Of a stretch of DNA of 64,000 nt, positions 36,037-44,782 are shown one piece after another. Under the pieces are notes generated by a model that saw nothing but the letters and a program-made list of their open reading frames with translations, was not told the DNA's origin and searched no databases. Each line of letters starts with the position of its first letter. Position 1 is the stretch's first letter. Source of the stretch: Alistipes sp. (GTDB lineage: Bacteria; Bacteroidota; Bacteroidia; Bacteroidales; Rikenellaceae); contig JAFVSV010000040.1 of assembly GCA_017503575.1 (NCBI GenBank), positions 21,579 to 85,578 of the forward strand, in the 5' to 3' direction. The position numbers were made by a program, and so were the translations under genes.

Positions 36037-36378
36037 ATGAACCTTACGGATATTCGCCCACCTTGGGGCGACACACTCACAACATGTGCCATCACCGTTG
36101 CCGACCTCGAGGGCATTGTCATCTACCAGAACGAGCGCTCTATCGCCGTTAATGGCGATGTGCGTGGTCGTTCGATGCTCCCCTGCCACTCGGAGCATTC
36201 GCGACAGATTATCGAGCGCCTCATCACCAATGCCGAGAACAACGTATATACCATCGAGAAGCGCGGCCTGCGTAAGATGATATACCAGACGCCATGGTAT
36301 GCCGAGGGTAAGGTTGCGGGCTTGGTGGAGTTCTCGTTGGAGATTCCCGAGAGTATGCCCCACTACGTTAGAGAGTAG
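36037..36378 (+). CDS. Small PAS-like sensor protein
   Basis: This 113-residue cytoplasmic protein contains one domain resembling a PAS fold: ITVADLEGIVIYQNERSIAVNG, RSMLPCHSEHSRQIIERLI, YTIEKRGLRKMIYQTPWY, GLVEFSLEIPE. No output domain is attached. It lies between the relA-type gene and queD and may bind a small ligand and act through a partner. The function is unknown. Confidence 0.6.
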   Translation: MNLTDIRPPWGDTLTTCAITVADLEGIVIYQNERSIAVNGDVRGRSMLPCHSEHSRQIIERLITNAENNVYTIEKRGLRKMIYQTPWYAEGKVAGLVEFSLEIPESMPHYVRE

Positions 36379-36416
36379 TATACATCATAAATAGAAATTA
36401 CTAAACTACGGATACT

Positions 36417-36869
36417 ATGTCAATTATCAGACTTACCAAGGAGTTTACGTTTGAGGCAGCCCACATGCTCGAGGGCTACGATGGTTTGTGCCGCGAGATT
36501 CATGGTCACTCGTATCGTCTCTTCGTCACAGTCAAGGGCGAGCCACAGAGCGACCCCGACTCACCAAAACTCGGTATGGTCATGGACTTTGGAGTACTCA
36601 AGCGCATTGTCAACGAGCAGATTGTCGACCGTCTCGACCACTCGCTCATGATGCGCAATACGCTCGCTGCCGAGGATACCATGGCGGCCCTTGGCGCTCG
36701 CTTCACAAGGGTTATACTCACCGAGTATCAGCCCACATGCGAGAATATGCTCGCCGACTTTGCCGAGCGTCTCCTCGGTGCTCTGCCCGACGACATCGAG
36801 CTTCACTCACTACGCCTACACGAGACTGCCACATCGTTTGCCGAGTGGTACGCATCGGATAACTTCTAA
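36417..36869 (+). CDS. queD: 6-carboxytetrahydropterin synthase family protein
   Basis: This 150-residue zinc enzyme of the T-fold family acts on dihydroneopterin triphosphate in queuosine (7-deazaguanine) synthesis. Zinc ligands are visible in FEAAHMLEG and EIHGHSYRL. The catalytic cysteine lies in the CREIHGH (CxxxHGH) motif, and the remaining acid/base residues in DRLDHSLM and LHETATSFAEWY. No other que genes are nearby. It starts 20 bp before polA's ATG. Confidence 0.88.
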   Translation: MSIIRLTKEFTFEAAHMLEGYDGLCREIHGHSYRLFVTVKGEPQSDPDSPKLGMVMDFGVLKRIVNEQIVDRLDHSLMMRNTLAAEDTMAALGARFTRVILTEYQPTCENMLADFAERLLGALPDDIELHSLRLHETATSFAEWYASDNF

Positions 36870-36889
36870 TTTATAAATCGTAGCTACGG

Positions 36890-39766
36890 ATGGCTAAACG
36901 ACTATTTCTTATCGACGCCTACGCGCTGATATACAAGTACTACTACGCCTTTATGGGACGCCCCATGCGCAACCGCGAGGGGTTGAATACCTCGGTTGTC
37001 TTTGGCTTCACCAAGTTCTTGCGCGACATACTCAAGCGCGAGAAGCCCGACCTTGTGGGTGTCGCCTTTGACCCCCCTGGAGGATGCTTCCGCCGCGATA
37101 TCTTCCCCGAGTATAAGGCTAATCGCCCTCCAACACCCGAGGATATAAAGCTCTCGGTGCCATACGTCAAGCGTCTGCTGGAGGCTATGCGCATACCCAT
37201 CCTCGAGGTCAAGGGCTTCGAGGCGGACGATGTTATTGGCACACTCGCCAAGCAGGGCGTGAGCGCCGGATATAGCGTCTATATGGTCACTCCAGATAAG
37301 GATTATGGACAGCTTGTGGGACACAACTGCGTGATATACAAGCAGAAGGGTGACGACACCGAGATTGTCGACACTGCCGCCATAGAGCAGAAGTATGGCT
37401 TTGGCGACCCACTGCTCGTGCGCGACATGCTCGCGCTATGGGGCGACTCGTCGGATAACATCCCTGGCGTGCCAGGCATCGGCGAGAAGGGTGCGTGCAA
37501 GCTCGTACGCGAGTGGGGCACGGTGGAAAACATACTTGCGAATAGCGATAAGATTGGCGGCAAGACGGGTAGGAACATTGCCGAGTGGGGCGATAAGCTA
37601 CGCCTTGCCAAGGAGCTTACGACGATACGTTTAGATGCACCCATAGAGCTTGACACAGAGGCTCTTACCATTGCGACACCCAACTATACGGAGCTACGAG
37701 CTCTATATGCCGAGCTCAACTTCACGCTCTTCATGCGCGACTTGGAGAATGTTGCACCCGACGTTGCACCTACCGAGGGGCCAAAGCAGGAGCCACAGAT
37801 ACAGCTTCAGGAGGTGGCACGCGCCAAGGCCGAGGTGCGTCGCAAGGCGAAGATGGAGGGTCAGGGTGACCTCTTTGCCATGTTCGACAGCCAGCCTGCG
37901 GAGCAACAACCCGCAGAGCCAGCAACGCAGGTCGTCGCCATGGAGGAGGAGCCATCGGTGCGCAACGCAAGTAACACGCCACACGAATACCACATCGTAA
38001 ATAGCTCGGAGGAGCTACGCCAGATGTGCGACTATCTCGCTACGTTCGAGGAGTTTGCATTCGACAGCGAGACTACGGGCATAGACCCCATTAGTTGTAC
38101 CATCGTAGGTCTCTCGTTCGCTGCCGAGCCACACAAGGCGTGGTACGTTCCGATGACACACAGCCGCCGAGGCGACTATCTCGACATCCTACGCCCTCTG
38201 CTCGAGAATAGCGCTATAACGAAGATAGGTCAAAACATCAAGTACGACCTGCTTGTACTGCGCCGCTTGGGTGTCGAGGTGCGTGGACGTAAGATAGATA
38301 CGATGCTTCTACACTACCTGCTGGATGCCGAGTCGCGCCACAATATGAACTACCTCGCCATGCGCTACCTCAACTACGAGCCTATCGCCATCGAGACGCT
38401 TATAGGTAAGGGGGCGAAGCAGCTGACGATGGATATTGTTAACATAGAGCGTGTTGCGGAGTATGCTGCCGAGGATGCCGATGTCACACTACGCCTCAAG
38501 AGGGTGCTCTACGACGAGGTGTCGAAGCAGGGCATGCTCGACCTATATCACAATATCGAGGAGCCTATGATTGACATTCTCGTCGACATGGAGCTCGAGG
38601 GTGTGACCATAGATAGCGCCGCCCTTGCGGAGTATGCCGTGGCACTTCGCGCCAAGCTACAACAGCTCGAGGAGGAGGTGCGCACCATGGCCGAGGAGCC
38701 CGAGCTGAACATCAACTCGTCGCGACAACTTGGCGAGGTGCTCTTTGCGAAGCTACGCATCGCCGCAAAGCCCAAGATGACAAAGACCAAGCAGTTCTCA
38801 ACCGACGAGGAGTATCTGCAAGGCTTTGCCCACGACTTCCCCATCGTAGGCAAGATTCTCGAGTATCGTGGCGTGAAGAAGCTGCTATCGACCTACGTCG
38901 AGGCACTGCCCGAGCTTGTGAATAGTGAGACGGGACATATACATACATCATATAATCAGGCTGTTACGGCAACAGGACGACTCTCGTCGACAAATCCCAA
39001 CCTGCAAAATATACCCATCCGCGACGAGTTAGGCAAGCCTATCCGCGCAGCCTTCGTACCATCTGACAAGGAGCACACGCTGGTGGCTGCCGACTACTCG
39101 CAGATAGAGCTTCGCCTTATGGCGCACCTCAGTGGCGATGAGGCTCTTGTGGAGGCATTCCTCAGCGGTAAGGATATACACTCTGCCACAGCAGCACGCC
39201 TCTACCATAAGAGTCCCGAGGAGGTGACCCCCGATGAGCGTCGTCGCGCCAAGACTGCTAACTTCGGCATCATCTACGGCATCTCGGCATTCGGCCTTGC
39301 ACAGCGCTTGGATATCCCCAACCGCGAGGCCAAGGAGCTTATCGAGAGCTACTTTGCGAGCTACCCAGGCGTCAAGGCATATATGGAGCGTGTTGTTCGT
39401 GAAGCTGCCGAGCGAGGCTATGTAGAGACTATGTTCCATCGCCGCCGCATGCTACACGACATAACATCCGCCAATCGCACGGTGCGCGGTCTTGCCGAGC
39501 GCAACGCCATAAATGCCCCAATACAGGGCTCGGCTGCCGACATCATGAAGTTGGCGATGGTCGAGATAGGACGCCGCTTCCGCGAGGAGGGCATACGCTC
39601 AAAGATGATTATGCAGGTGCACGACGAGGTTGTCATCGACACACTTGTCGAGGAGCTTGACGCGGTGAAGAGAGTTGTTAAAGAGGCGATGGAGGGTGTT
39701 GCAACACTCAGCGTGCCACTAACGGTGGAGGTCAACGACGGAGCAACATGGCTCGATGCCCACTAA
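36890..39766 (+). CDS. polA: DNA polymerase I
   Basis: This 958-residue repair and Okazaki-fragment polymerase has a 5'-3' exonuclease (FLIDAYALIYKYYYAF, EADDVIGTLA, GDSSDNIPGVPGIGEKGA), a low-complexity Gln/Glu-rich linker (about 300-360) and a 3'-5' exonuclease with an intact FDSETTGIDP catalytic acidic pair. The polymerase domain has DYSQIELRLMAHLSGD, RRRAKTANFGIIYG and the metal-binding MQVHDEVV. All three activities appear present. It is the last gene of the plus-strand run. Confidence 0.97.
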   Translation: MAKRLFLIDAYALIYKYYYAFMGRPMRNREGLNTSVVFGFTKFLRDILKREKPDLVGVAFDPPGGCFRRDIFPEYKANRPPTPEDIKLSVPYVKRLLEAMRIPILEVKGFEADDVIGTLAKQGVSAGYSVYMVTPDKDYGQLVGHNCVIYKQKGDDTEIVDTAAIEQKYGFGDPLLVRDMLALWGDSSDNIPGVPGIGEKGACKLVREWGTVENILANSDKIGGKTGRNIAEWGDKLRLAKELTTIRLDAPIELDTEALTIATPNYTELRALYAELNFTLFMRDLENVAPDVAPTEGPKQEPQIQLQEVARAKAEVRRKAKMEGQGDLFAMFDSQPAEQQPAEPATQVVAMEEEPSVRNASNTPHEYHIVNSSEELRQMCDYLATFEEFAFDSETTGIDPISCTIVGLSFAAEPHKAWYVPMTHSRRGDYLDILRPLLENSAITKIGQNIKYDLLVLRRLGVEVRGRKIDTMLLHYLLDAESRHNMNYLAMRYLNYEPIAIETLIGKGAKQLTMDIVNIERVAEYAAEDADVTLRLKRVLYDEVSKQGMLDLYHNIEEPMIDILVDMELEGVTIDSAALAEYAVALRAKLQQLEEEVRTMAEEPELNINSSRQLGEVLFAKLRIAAKPKMTKTKQFSTDEEYLQGFAHDFPIVGKILEYRGVKKLLSTYVEALPELVNSETGHIHTSYNQAVTATGRLSSTNPNLQNIPIRDELGKPIRAAFVPSDKEHTLVAADYSQIELRLMAHLSGDEALVEAFLSGKDIHSATAARLYHKSPEEVTPDERRRAKTANFGIIYGISAFGLAQRLDIPNREAKELIESYFASYPGVKAYMERVVREAAERGYVETMFHRRRMLHDITSANRTVRGLAERNAINAPIQGSAADIMKLAMVEIGRRFREEGIRSKMIMQVHDEVVIDTLVEELDAVKRVVKEAMEGVATLSVPLTVEVNDGATWLDAH

Positions 39767-39788
39767 TCCTATCCCTATATTATATATA

Positions 39789-39821
39789 AATAGGTGTGAC
39801 CTTTATTGGGCCACACCTATT
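39789..39821. terminator. Bidirectional terminator between polA and ileS
   Basis: A 10-bp perfect stem (39789-39798 with 39812-39821), flanked by A/T-rich sequence, lies between convergent genes. Confidence 0.85.
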
Positions 39822-39844
39822 CTTATATAGAGTCAATATTCGGC

Positions 39845-42800
39845 TTACGCCTTGGTAACGGCAATCTTCAATGGTGCCTCGTCGATATCCGAGTCGACAA
39901 CGAACTCGCCAGCGGGCGTAGCCACGGCCTTAACCTCGACGGCCAAGGTCTGCTGTGCTATGTAGTCGGCGAAGCTCTCGACAGCGGGCGTTGTAAGCTC
40001 CGTAGCCTCAATCTCCACGCCTATCTTATCTGTAACCTCGAAGCCAGACTCCTTACGGATATTCTGGATGCGGTTGACAAGCTCACGAGCAACACCCTCA
40101 CGACGAAGCTCGTCGGTGATGGTGATATCGAGGGCAACGGTTAGCTTACCTTCGGATGCCACCAACCACCCTGGCATATCCTCCGAGGTAATCTCGAAGT
40201 CGGCAGCCGTAACAACAACCTGCTGGCCGTTAACCTCGAGCGTGGTCTCGGCATTAGCCTCGATAGCGGCAATCTGCTCCTGCGTGAAGGTCGCTACGAG
40301 TGCCGACATAGGCTTGGCAAGCTGTGCATAGCGCTGGCAGAAGGCCTTGAAGTTGAGCTTGATGCGCTTGGTGATGATGCCCGTAGTATCCGAGATAAGC
40401 TCTATATCCTTGACATTCACCTCGTTCATGATAAGCGCACGCACCTTCTCGATATGTGCGGCCATAGCCTTGTCGAGAACAGGGATGATAATCTTGGTGA
40501 GTGGCTGACGCACCTTGATGTTTACCTTGCGGCGTAGGGCGAGTACCATTGACGAGGCACGCTGTGCGAGCGACATCATCTGCTCGAGCTCCTCGCTGAT
40601 AAGTGCGGTATTGCACTTGGGGTACTCGGCGAGGTGTACGCTCGACTCCGTGTGGCGGCCACTTACGGCGTTGAGGTCGCAGAAGATGCGGTCGGTGATG
40701 AATGGCGCGATAGGTGCTGCCAACATCACTACGGTCTCCAAGCAGGTGTATAGCGTCTGGTATGCTGCGAGCTTATCCTCGGTGAGCTCACCGCCCCAGA
40801 AGCGCTTACGGTTGAGGCGCACATACCAGTTCGAGAGGTTCTCGTTAACAAACTGGTCGATGCGGCGTGCCGCAGGTGTTGGGTCGTACTCCTCGAGCGA
40901 GGTGGTGACATCGCGGACGAGTGAGTTAAGCTCCGAGAGTATCCAGCGGTCAATCTCGGGACGCTTAGCTACGGGCACCTCTGCTTCGCTACCTGTGAAG
41001 CCATCGATGTTGGCATAGAGGGCGAAGAACGAGTAGGTGTTGTACAGTGTGCCGAAGAACTTACGGCGGCACTCGTCAACGCCATCGACATCGAACTTGA
41101 GGTTGTCCCATGGCTGCGAGTTTGATATCATATACCAGCGTGTAGCGTCGGCACCATACTTCTTCAATACCTCGAAGGGGTCTACGGCATTGCCCAAGCG
41201 CTTCGACATCTTATTGCCATTCTTGTCGAGTACCAAGCCGTTAGAGATGATATTCTTGAAGGCTACCGAGTCGAAGAGCATCGTAGCTATGGCGTGCAAG
41301 GTGTAGAACCAGCCGCGTGTCTGGTCGACGCCCTCGGCGATGAAGTCGGCGGGGTATATCTGGTCGAAGCCCTCCTTATTCTCGAAGGGGTAGTGCACCT
41401 GCGCGTAGGGCATAGCTCCCGAGTCGAACCATACGTCGATGAGGTCGGGCTCACGACGCATAGGCTCACCCTTCGACGATACGAGGATGATGTTGTCGAC
41501 ATAGGGGCGGTGTAGGTCGATATTCTCTGTCGAGTAGTTCTCCTTCGACATGTCGCCCACCTTGAAGTTCTTGTATGGGTTCTCCGCCATCACGCCTGCT
41601 GCAACGGCCCTCTCAATCTCGGCGATAAGCTCCTCGATAGAGCCTATGCACTTGAGCTCGGTGCGGTCCTCGGTAGCCCAGATGGGGAGTGGTGTGCCCC
41701 AGAAGCGCGAGCGCGAGAGGTTCCAGTCGTTGATATTCTCGAGCCACTTGCCGAAGCGACCAGTACCCGTAGACTCGGGCTTCCAGTAGATGGTCTTGTT
41801 CAAATCCATCATGCGCTCGCGAAGTGCCGTGGTGCGGATGAACCATGAGTCCAAGGGGTAGTACAACACGGGCTTGTCGGTACGCCAGCAGTGTGGGTAG
41901 TTGTGCGTGTGCTTCTCTATCTTGAACACCTTGTTCGACTCCTTGAGCTTGATAGAGATGTAGATGTCGAGGTTCTCGGCGGCGGCAGCGGCCTTCTCGT
42001 CGTAGCGGCCATCGACGGTAAACTGTGGGTCGTAGGCGTTCTTCACGAAGCGTCCCTCGTACTCGTCGTAGGCAGCGTCTACGCACTCGGCGGCGAACCT
42101 CTCGTCGAGCTCTGCCTTGAGGTAGAACTTACCCGTGAAGTCGACCATGGGTCGTGTCTCGCCACGCTTGTTAATCATGAAGAGCGATGGTATGCCCGCC
42201 TGACGCGCCACGAAGGCGTCGTCGGCACCAAAGGTGGGTGCTATATGTACGATACCCGTACCATCCTCGGTGGTCACATAGTCGCCAAGGATTACACGGA
42301 AGGCCTTTGCTGATGCCTCCCTCCAGTTACCCTGCTCGTCGGCCTCCACAGGCTTAACCCATGGCAGCAGCTGCTCGTAGTGCATGCCCTCGAGCTCCGT
42401 GCCGCGCCACTTGCCCACAACCTCGAAGGGTATGAGCTTGTCGCCAGCCTTATAGTCGTCGAGAGCTATGCCCTCGGCCTTCTTGTTGAAGATAGAGTAG
42501 AGCAGAGGCTCTGCCACTACGGCGGTAATCTTCTCGGCGGTGTAGGGGTTGTATGAGCGTACTGCTACGTAGTCAATCTTGGGGCCTACGCAGAGTGCTG
42601 TGTTCGAGGGGAGTGTCCATGGTGTTGTCGTCCATGCGAGGAATACGGGAGTACCCCAGCCCTCCATCTCGGCCTTGGGGTCGAGGATGCGGAACTGTGC
42701 CGTACATGTGGTATCCTTAACATCGCGGTAGCAGCCTGGCTGGTTGAGCTCGTGTGTCGAGAGGCCTGTGCCTGCTGCGGGCGAGTAGGGCTGTATGGTG

Positions 42801-43330
42801 TAGCCCTTGTATAGTAGGTTCTTCTCGTAGAGCTGCTTGAGGAGCCACCAGAGGGTCTCGATGAACTTATTGTCGTAGGTGATATAGGGGTCGTCCATAT
42901 TCACCCAGTAGCCCATCTTGTGTGTTAGGTCCTCCCAGATGTCGGTAAACTCCATCACCGCCTCGCGGCACTGCTTGTTATACTCCTCGATGGTTATCTT
43001 CTTGCCTATATCCTCCTTTGTGATGCCGAGCCTCTTCTCGACGCCAAGCTCCACAGGTAGACCGTGTGTATCCCAGCCTGCCTTGCGGTGTACGAGGTAG
43101 CCCTGCTGTGTCTTGTAGCGGCAGAATACATCCTTGATGGTACGCGCCATGACATGGTGGATGCCTGGTGTTCCATTTGCCGAGGGGGGACCCTCATAGA
43201 AGACGAAGGTGGGGTGACCCTCGCGTGTTGTTATGCTCTTGTGAAAGGTGTCGTCCTTGGTCCAGCGTGCCAGCATCTCGTCGGCAACGCCCGAGAGGTC
43301 GAGACCCTTATACTCATTAAACTTGCTCAT
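39845..43330 (-). CDS. ileS: Isoleucyl-tRNA synthetase
   Basis: This class I aminoacyl-tRNA synthetase has 1161 residues. The HIGH-type motif is SANGTPGIHH and the KMSKS-type motif is NKMSKRLGNAVDP. The editing (CP1) domain lies between them (about 200-430, with TTPWTLPSNTALCVG and GTGIVHIAPTFGADD). The anticodon-binding helical domain and a long C-terminal beta domain follow. The length fits the long ileS type common in this phylum. yebC lies 39 bp upstream, so the two may share a transcript. Confidence 0.97.
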   Translation of the reverse strand: MSKFNEYKGLDLSGVADEMLARWTKDDTFHKSITTREGHPTFVFYEGPPSANGTPGIHHVMARTIKDVFCRYKTQQGYLVHRKAGWDTHGLPVELGVEKRLGITKEDIGKKITIEEYNKQCREAVMEFTDIWEDLTHKMGYWVNMDDPYITYDNKFIETLWWLLKQLYEKNLLYKGYTIQPYSPAAGTGLSTHELNQPGCYRDVKDTTCTAQFRILDPKAEMEGWGTPVFLAWTTTPWTLPSNTALCVGPKIDYVAVRSYNPYTAEKITAVVAEPLLYSIFNKKAEGIALDDYKAGDKLIPFEVVGKWRGTELEGMHYEQLLPWVKPVEADEQGNWREASAKAFRVILGDYVTTEDGTGIVHIAPTFGADDAFVARQAGIPSLFMINKRGETRPMVDFTGKFYLKAELDERFAAECVDAAYDEYEGRFVKNAYDPQFTVDGRYDEKAAAAAENLDIYISIKLKESNKVFKIEKHTHNYPHCWRTDKPVLYYPLDSWFIRTTALRERMMDLNKTIYWKPESTGTGRFGKWLENINDWNLSRSRFWGTPLPIWATEDRTELKCIGSIEELIAEIERAVAAGVMAENPYKNFKVGDMSKENYSTENIDLHRPYVDNIILVSSKGEPMRREPDLIDVWFDSGAMPYAQVHYPFENKEGFDQIYPADFIAEGVDQTRGWFYTLHAIATMLFDSVAFKNIISNGLVLDKNGNKMSKRLGNAVDPFEVLKKYGADATRWYMISNSQPWDNLKFDVDGVDECRRKFFGTLYNTYSFFALYANIDGFTGSEAEVPVAKRPEIDRWILSELNSLVRDVTTSLEEYDPTPAARRIDQFVNENLSNWYVRLNRKRFWGGELTEDKLAAYQTLYTCLETVVMLAAPIAPFITDRIFCDLNAVSGRHTESSVHLAEYPKCNTALISEELEQMMSLAQRASSMVLALRRKVNIKVRQPLTKIIIPVLDKAMAAHIEKVRALIMNEVNVKDIELISDTTGIITKRIKLNFKAFCQRYAQLAKPMSALVATFTQEQIAAIEANAETTLEVNGQQVVVTAADFEITSEDMPGWLVASEGKLTVALDITITDELRREGVARELVNRIQNIRKESGFEVTDKIGVEIEATELTTPAVESFADYIAQQTLAVEVKAVATPAGEFVVDSDIDEAPLKIAVTKA

Positions 43331-43369
43331 TGCTAATTGCTAATTACTGATTTCTAACTGCTCGTTGCT

Positions 43370-44107
43370 CTACTCCTCCTCGTCGTCGTCGTCACTCTCG
43401 GCCATGGTGGTGTAGACATTTGTCACGTCGTCATCCTCCTCGAGGTGCTCGATGAGCTTGTTTACAGCCTCGCGCTGCTCTGGGGTGAGCTCCTTCTGGT
43501 CTGTTGGGATGCGTACCGACTCACCCGATACGAGCTCGAAGCCCTTCTCCTCAATCCATGTCTGAATCTGACCGAACGACTCGTAGGCGGCATATACCGT
43601 CACCTCGCCCTCCTCGGCGTAGAACTCGTCGACGCCAAAGTCAATCATCTCCAACTCCAGCTCCTCGAGGTCGGCACCTGCCGTAGGCTTGAACTTAAAT
43701 ACGCACTTGTGCTCGAACATGAAGCCTACCGAGCCCGATGTGCCGAGTGCGCCACCATACTTGTTGAAGTACATGCGCACCGATGCTACGGTACGGTTAG
43801 TGTTGTCGGTGGCTGTCTCGACGAGCACGGCGATGCCGTGAGGGCCATAACCCTCGTATATCATCTCCTTGTAGTCGGCAGAGTCCTTGTCTGTTGCACG
43901 CTTGATGGCGCGCTCAACATTCTCCTTGGGCATATTCTCCGACTTGGCATTCTGCAACAACAGACGCAGACGGAGGTTCGATGCTGGGTCGGGACCCGAC
44001 GCCTTTACAGCCATCTCTATCTCCTTGCCAATCTTCGTAAATACGCGCGCCATGTGTCCCCAGCGCTTCATCTTTCTCGCCTTGCGATACTCAAATGCTC
44101 TTCCCAT
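43370..44107 (-). CDS. YebC/PmpR-family protein
   Basis: This 245-residue protein has the conserved start MGRAFEYRKARKMKRWGHMA, then FTKIGKEIEMA and NLRLRLLLQNAKSENMPKENVERAIKRA, then the middle domain YEGYGPHGIAVLVE and SVRMYFNKYGGALG. Members were long called transcriptional regulators; recent work also links them to translation of difficult sequences. The acidic C-terminus (ESDDDDEEE) is typical of Bacteroidetes members. It is driven by a clear promoter and probably precedes ileS in one operon. Confidence 0.93.
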   Translation of the reverse strand: MGRAFEYRKARKMKRWGHMARVFTKIGKEIEMAVKASGPDPASNLRLRLLLQNAKSENMPKENVERAIKRATDKDSADYKEMIYEGYGPHGIAVLVETATDNTNRTVASVRMYFNKYGGALGTSGSVGFMFEHKCVFKFKPTAGADLEELELEMIDFGVDEFYAEEGEVTVYAAYESFGQIQTWIEEKGFELVSGESVRIPTDQKELTPEQREAVNKLIEHLEEDDDVTNVYTTMAESDDDDEEE

Positions 44108-44166
44108 AGTGTTAAAGTTTTATGTTTTTGTTATCGTCTCTTACCATATATATATGCATAATGGCG

Positions 44167-44197
44167 CAAAGATAGTAAAAAAATTTGAAAACTCAAA
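44167..44197 (-). promoter_or_regulatory. Promoter of yebC
   Basis: On the minus strand TTTG (44197-44194), a 19-bp spacer and TATCTTTG (44174-44167) match the phylum consensus. Confidence 0.8.
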
Positions 44198-44256
44198 GCA
44201 AAGCGACGAAAGAGGTTGTTGGAGCTTCGCTTGGGAGGGGCTTTGCTTGGTTGGGC

Positions 44257-44455
44257 GCAGGCGGAGCCTGCTTCATCGGGCGCTTCGCTTCATCGGGCGC
44301 TTCGCTTGGGAGGGCGCAGGCGGTGCCTGCTTCATCGGGCGGGAGCAAAGCTCCCTTAATCGGGCGCAGGCGGAGCCTGCTTTATCGGGCGGGAGCAAAG
44401 CTCCCTTTATCGGGCGCAGGCGGAGCCTGCTTGGTTGGGCGCAGGCGGAGCTTGC
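44257..44455 (+). repeat. Left array of short palindromes with 25-bp period
   Basis: From 44316 six 15-bp palindromes begin every 25 bp exactly (44316, 44341, 44366, 44391, 44416, 44441). They are of two alternating types, GGGAGCAAAGCTCCC and GCAGGCGGAGCCTGC (with variants), joined by 10-bp linkers such as TTTATCGGGC. A further copy lies at 44257 with degraded units between. A matching array in opposite orientation lies at 46161-46267. Confidence 0.9.
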
Positions 44456-44472
44456 TTCTCTTTTGGCTTAGT

Positions 44473-44565
44473 AGTAACGTTAGTAACATTAGTAACGCAT
44501 GGTAACATTGGTAACGCATGGTAACACCCCCGTTACTCGCGTTACTCGCGTTACTGCGTTACTCG
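44473..44565 (+). repeat. Left iteron block (GTAAC/GTTAC)
   Basis: About ten 8-10-bp repeats built on AGTAAC or GTTAC, first as AGTAACGTT-type then as GTTACTCGC-type. A 20-bp segment (44511-44530) recurs exactly, inverted, at 45896-45915 inside the neighbouring gene. The block lies just upstream of the ATPase promoter. Confidence 0.85.
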
Positions 44566-44604
44566 ACTTTCTATCAAAAGTAGAAAAAATATTTGTTAAA
44601 ATAC

Positions 44605-44635
44605 TTGACAACGGCATTAAAATGTTGTATATTTG
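44605..44635 (+). promoter_or_regulatory. Promoter of the ATPase gene
   Basis: TTG (44605-44607), a 20-bp spacer and TATATTTG (44628-44635) match the phylum consensus. The start site near 44642 leaves a leader of about 140 nt that is AT-rich. The iterons lie 40 bp upstream of the -33 element. Confidence 0.8.
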
Positions 44636-44782
44636 CAGTGGATATCCAACTTAACAACCGAGGGTTCAACATCGCGATATACCCTCACATGTCCAACCAC
44701 TGATATATACCTATATAAATCTATATATATATAAATATATATAGCAGGGGAGGTATATTCATAAATCTACTTCGTACATATT

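Larger units (their letters stand above)
44108..44782. other. Intergenic region between yebC and the ATPase gene
   Basis: These 675 bp hold, in order: the yebC promoter, a 25-bp-period palindrome array (44257-44455), GTTAC-type iterons (44473-44565), the ATPase promoter (44605-44635) and an AT-rich leader with alternating TA runs (about 44709-44745). No gene is supported here; long frames across the array are repeat artefacts. Confidence 0.85.

Noticed and set aside
44257-44455. CRISPR array, because of the regular 25-bp spacing
   Set aside because: The repeated units are short palindromes, the linkers are nearly constant 10-mers rather than unique spacers, and no cas genes are present.
44185-44505. 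Open frames across the left palindrome array
   Set aside because: They translate the repeats in several frames at once and have no start signal or promoter; they exist because the array lacks stop codons.
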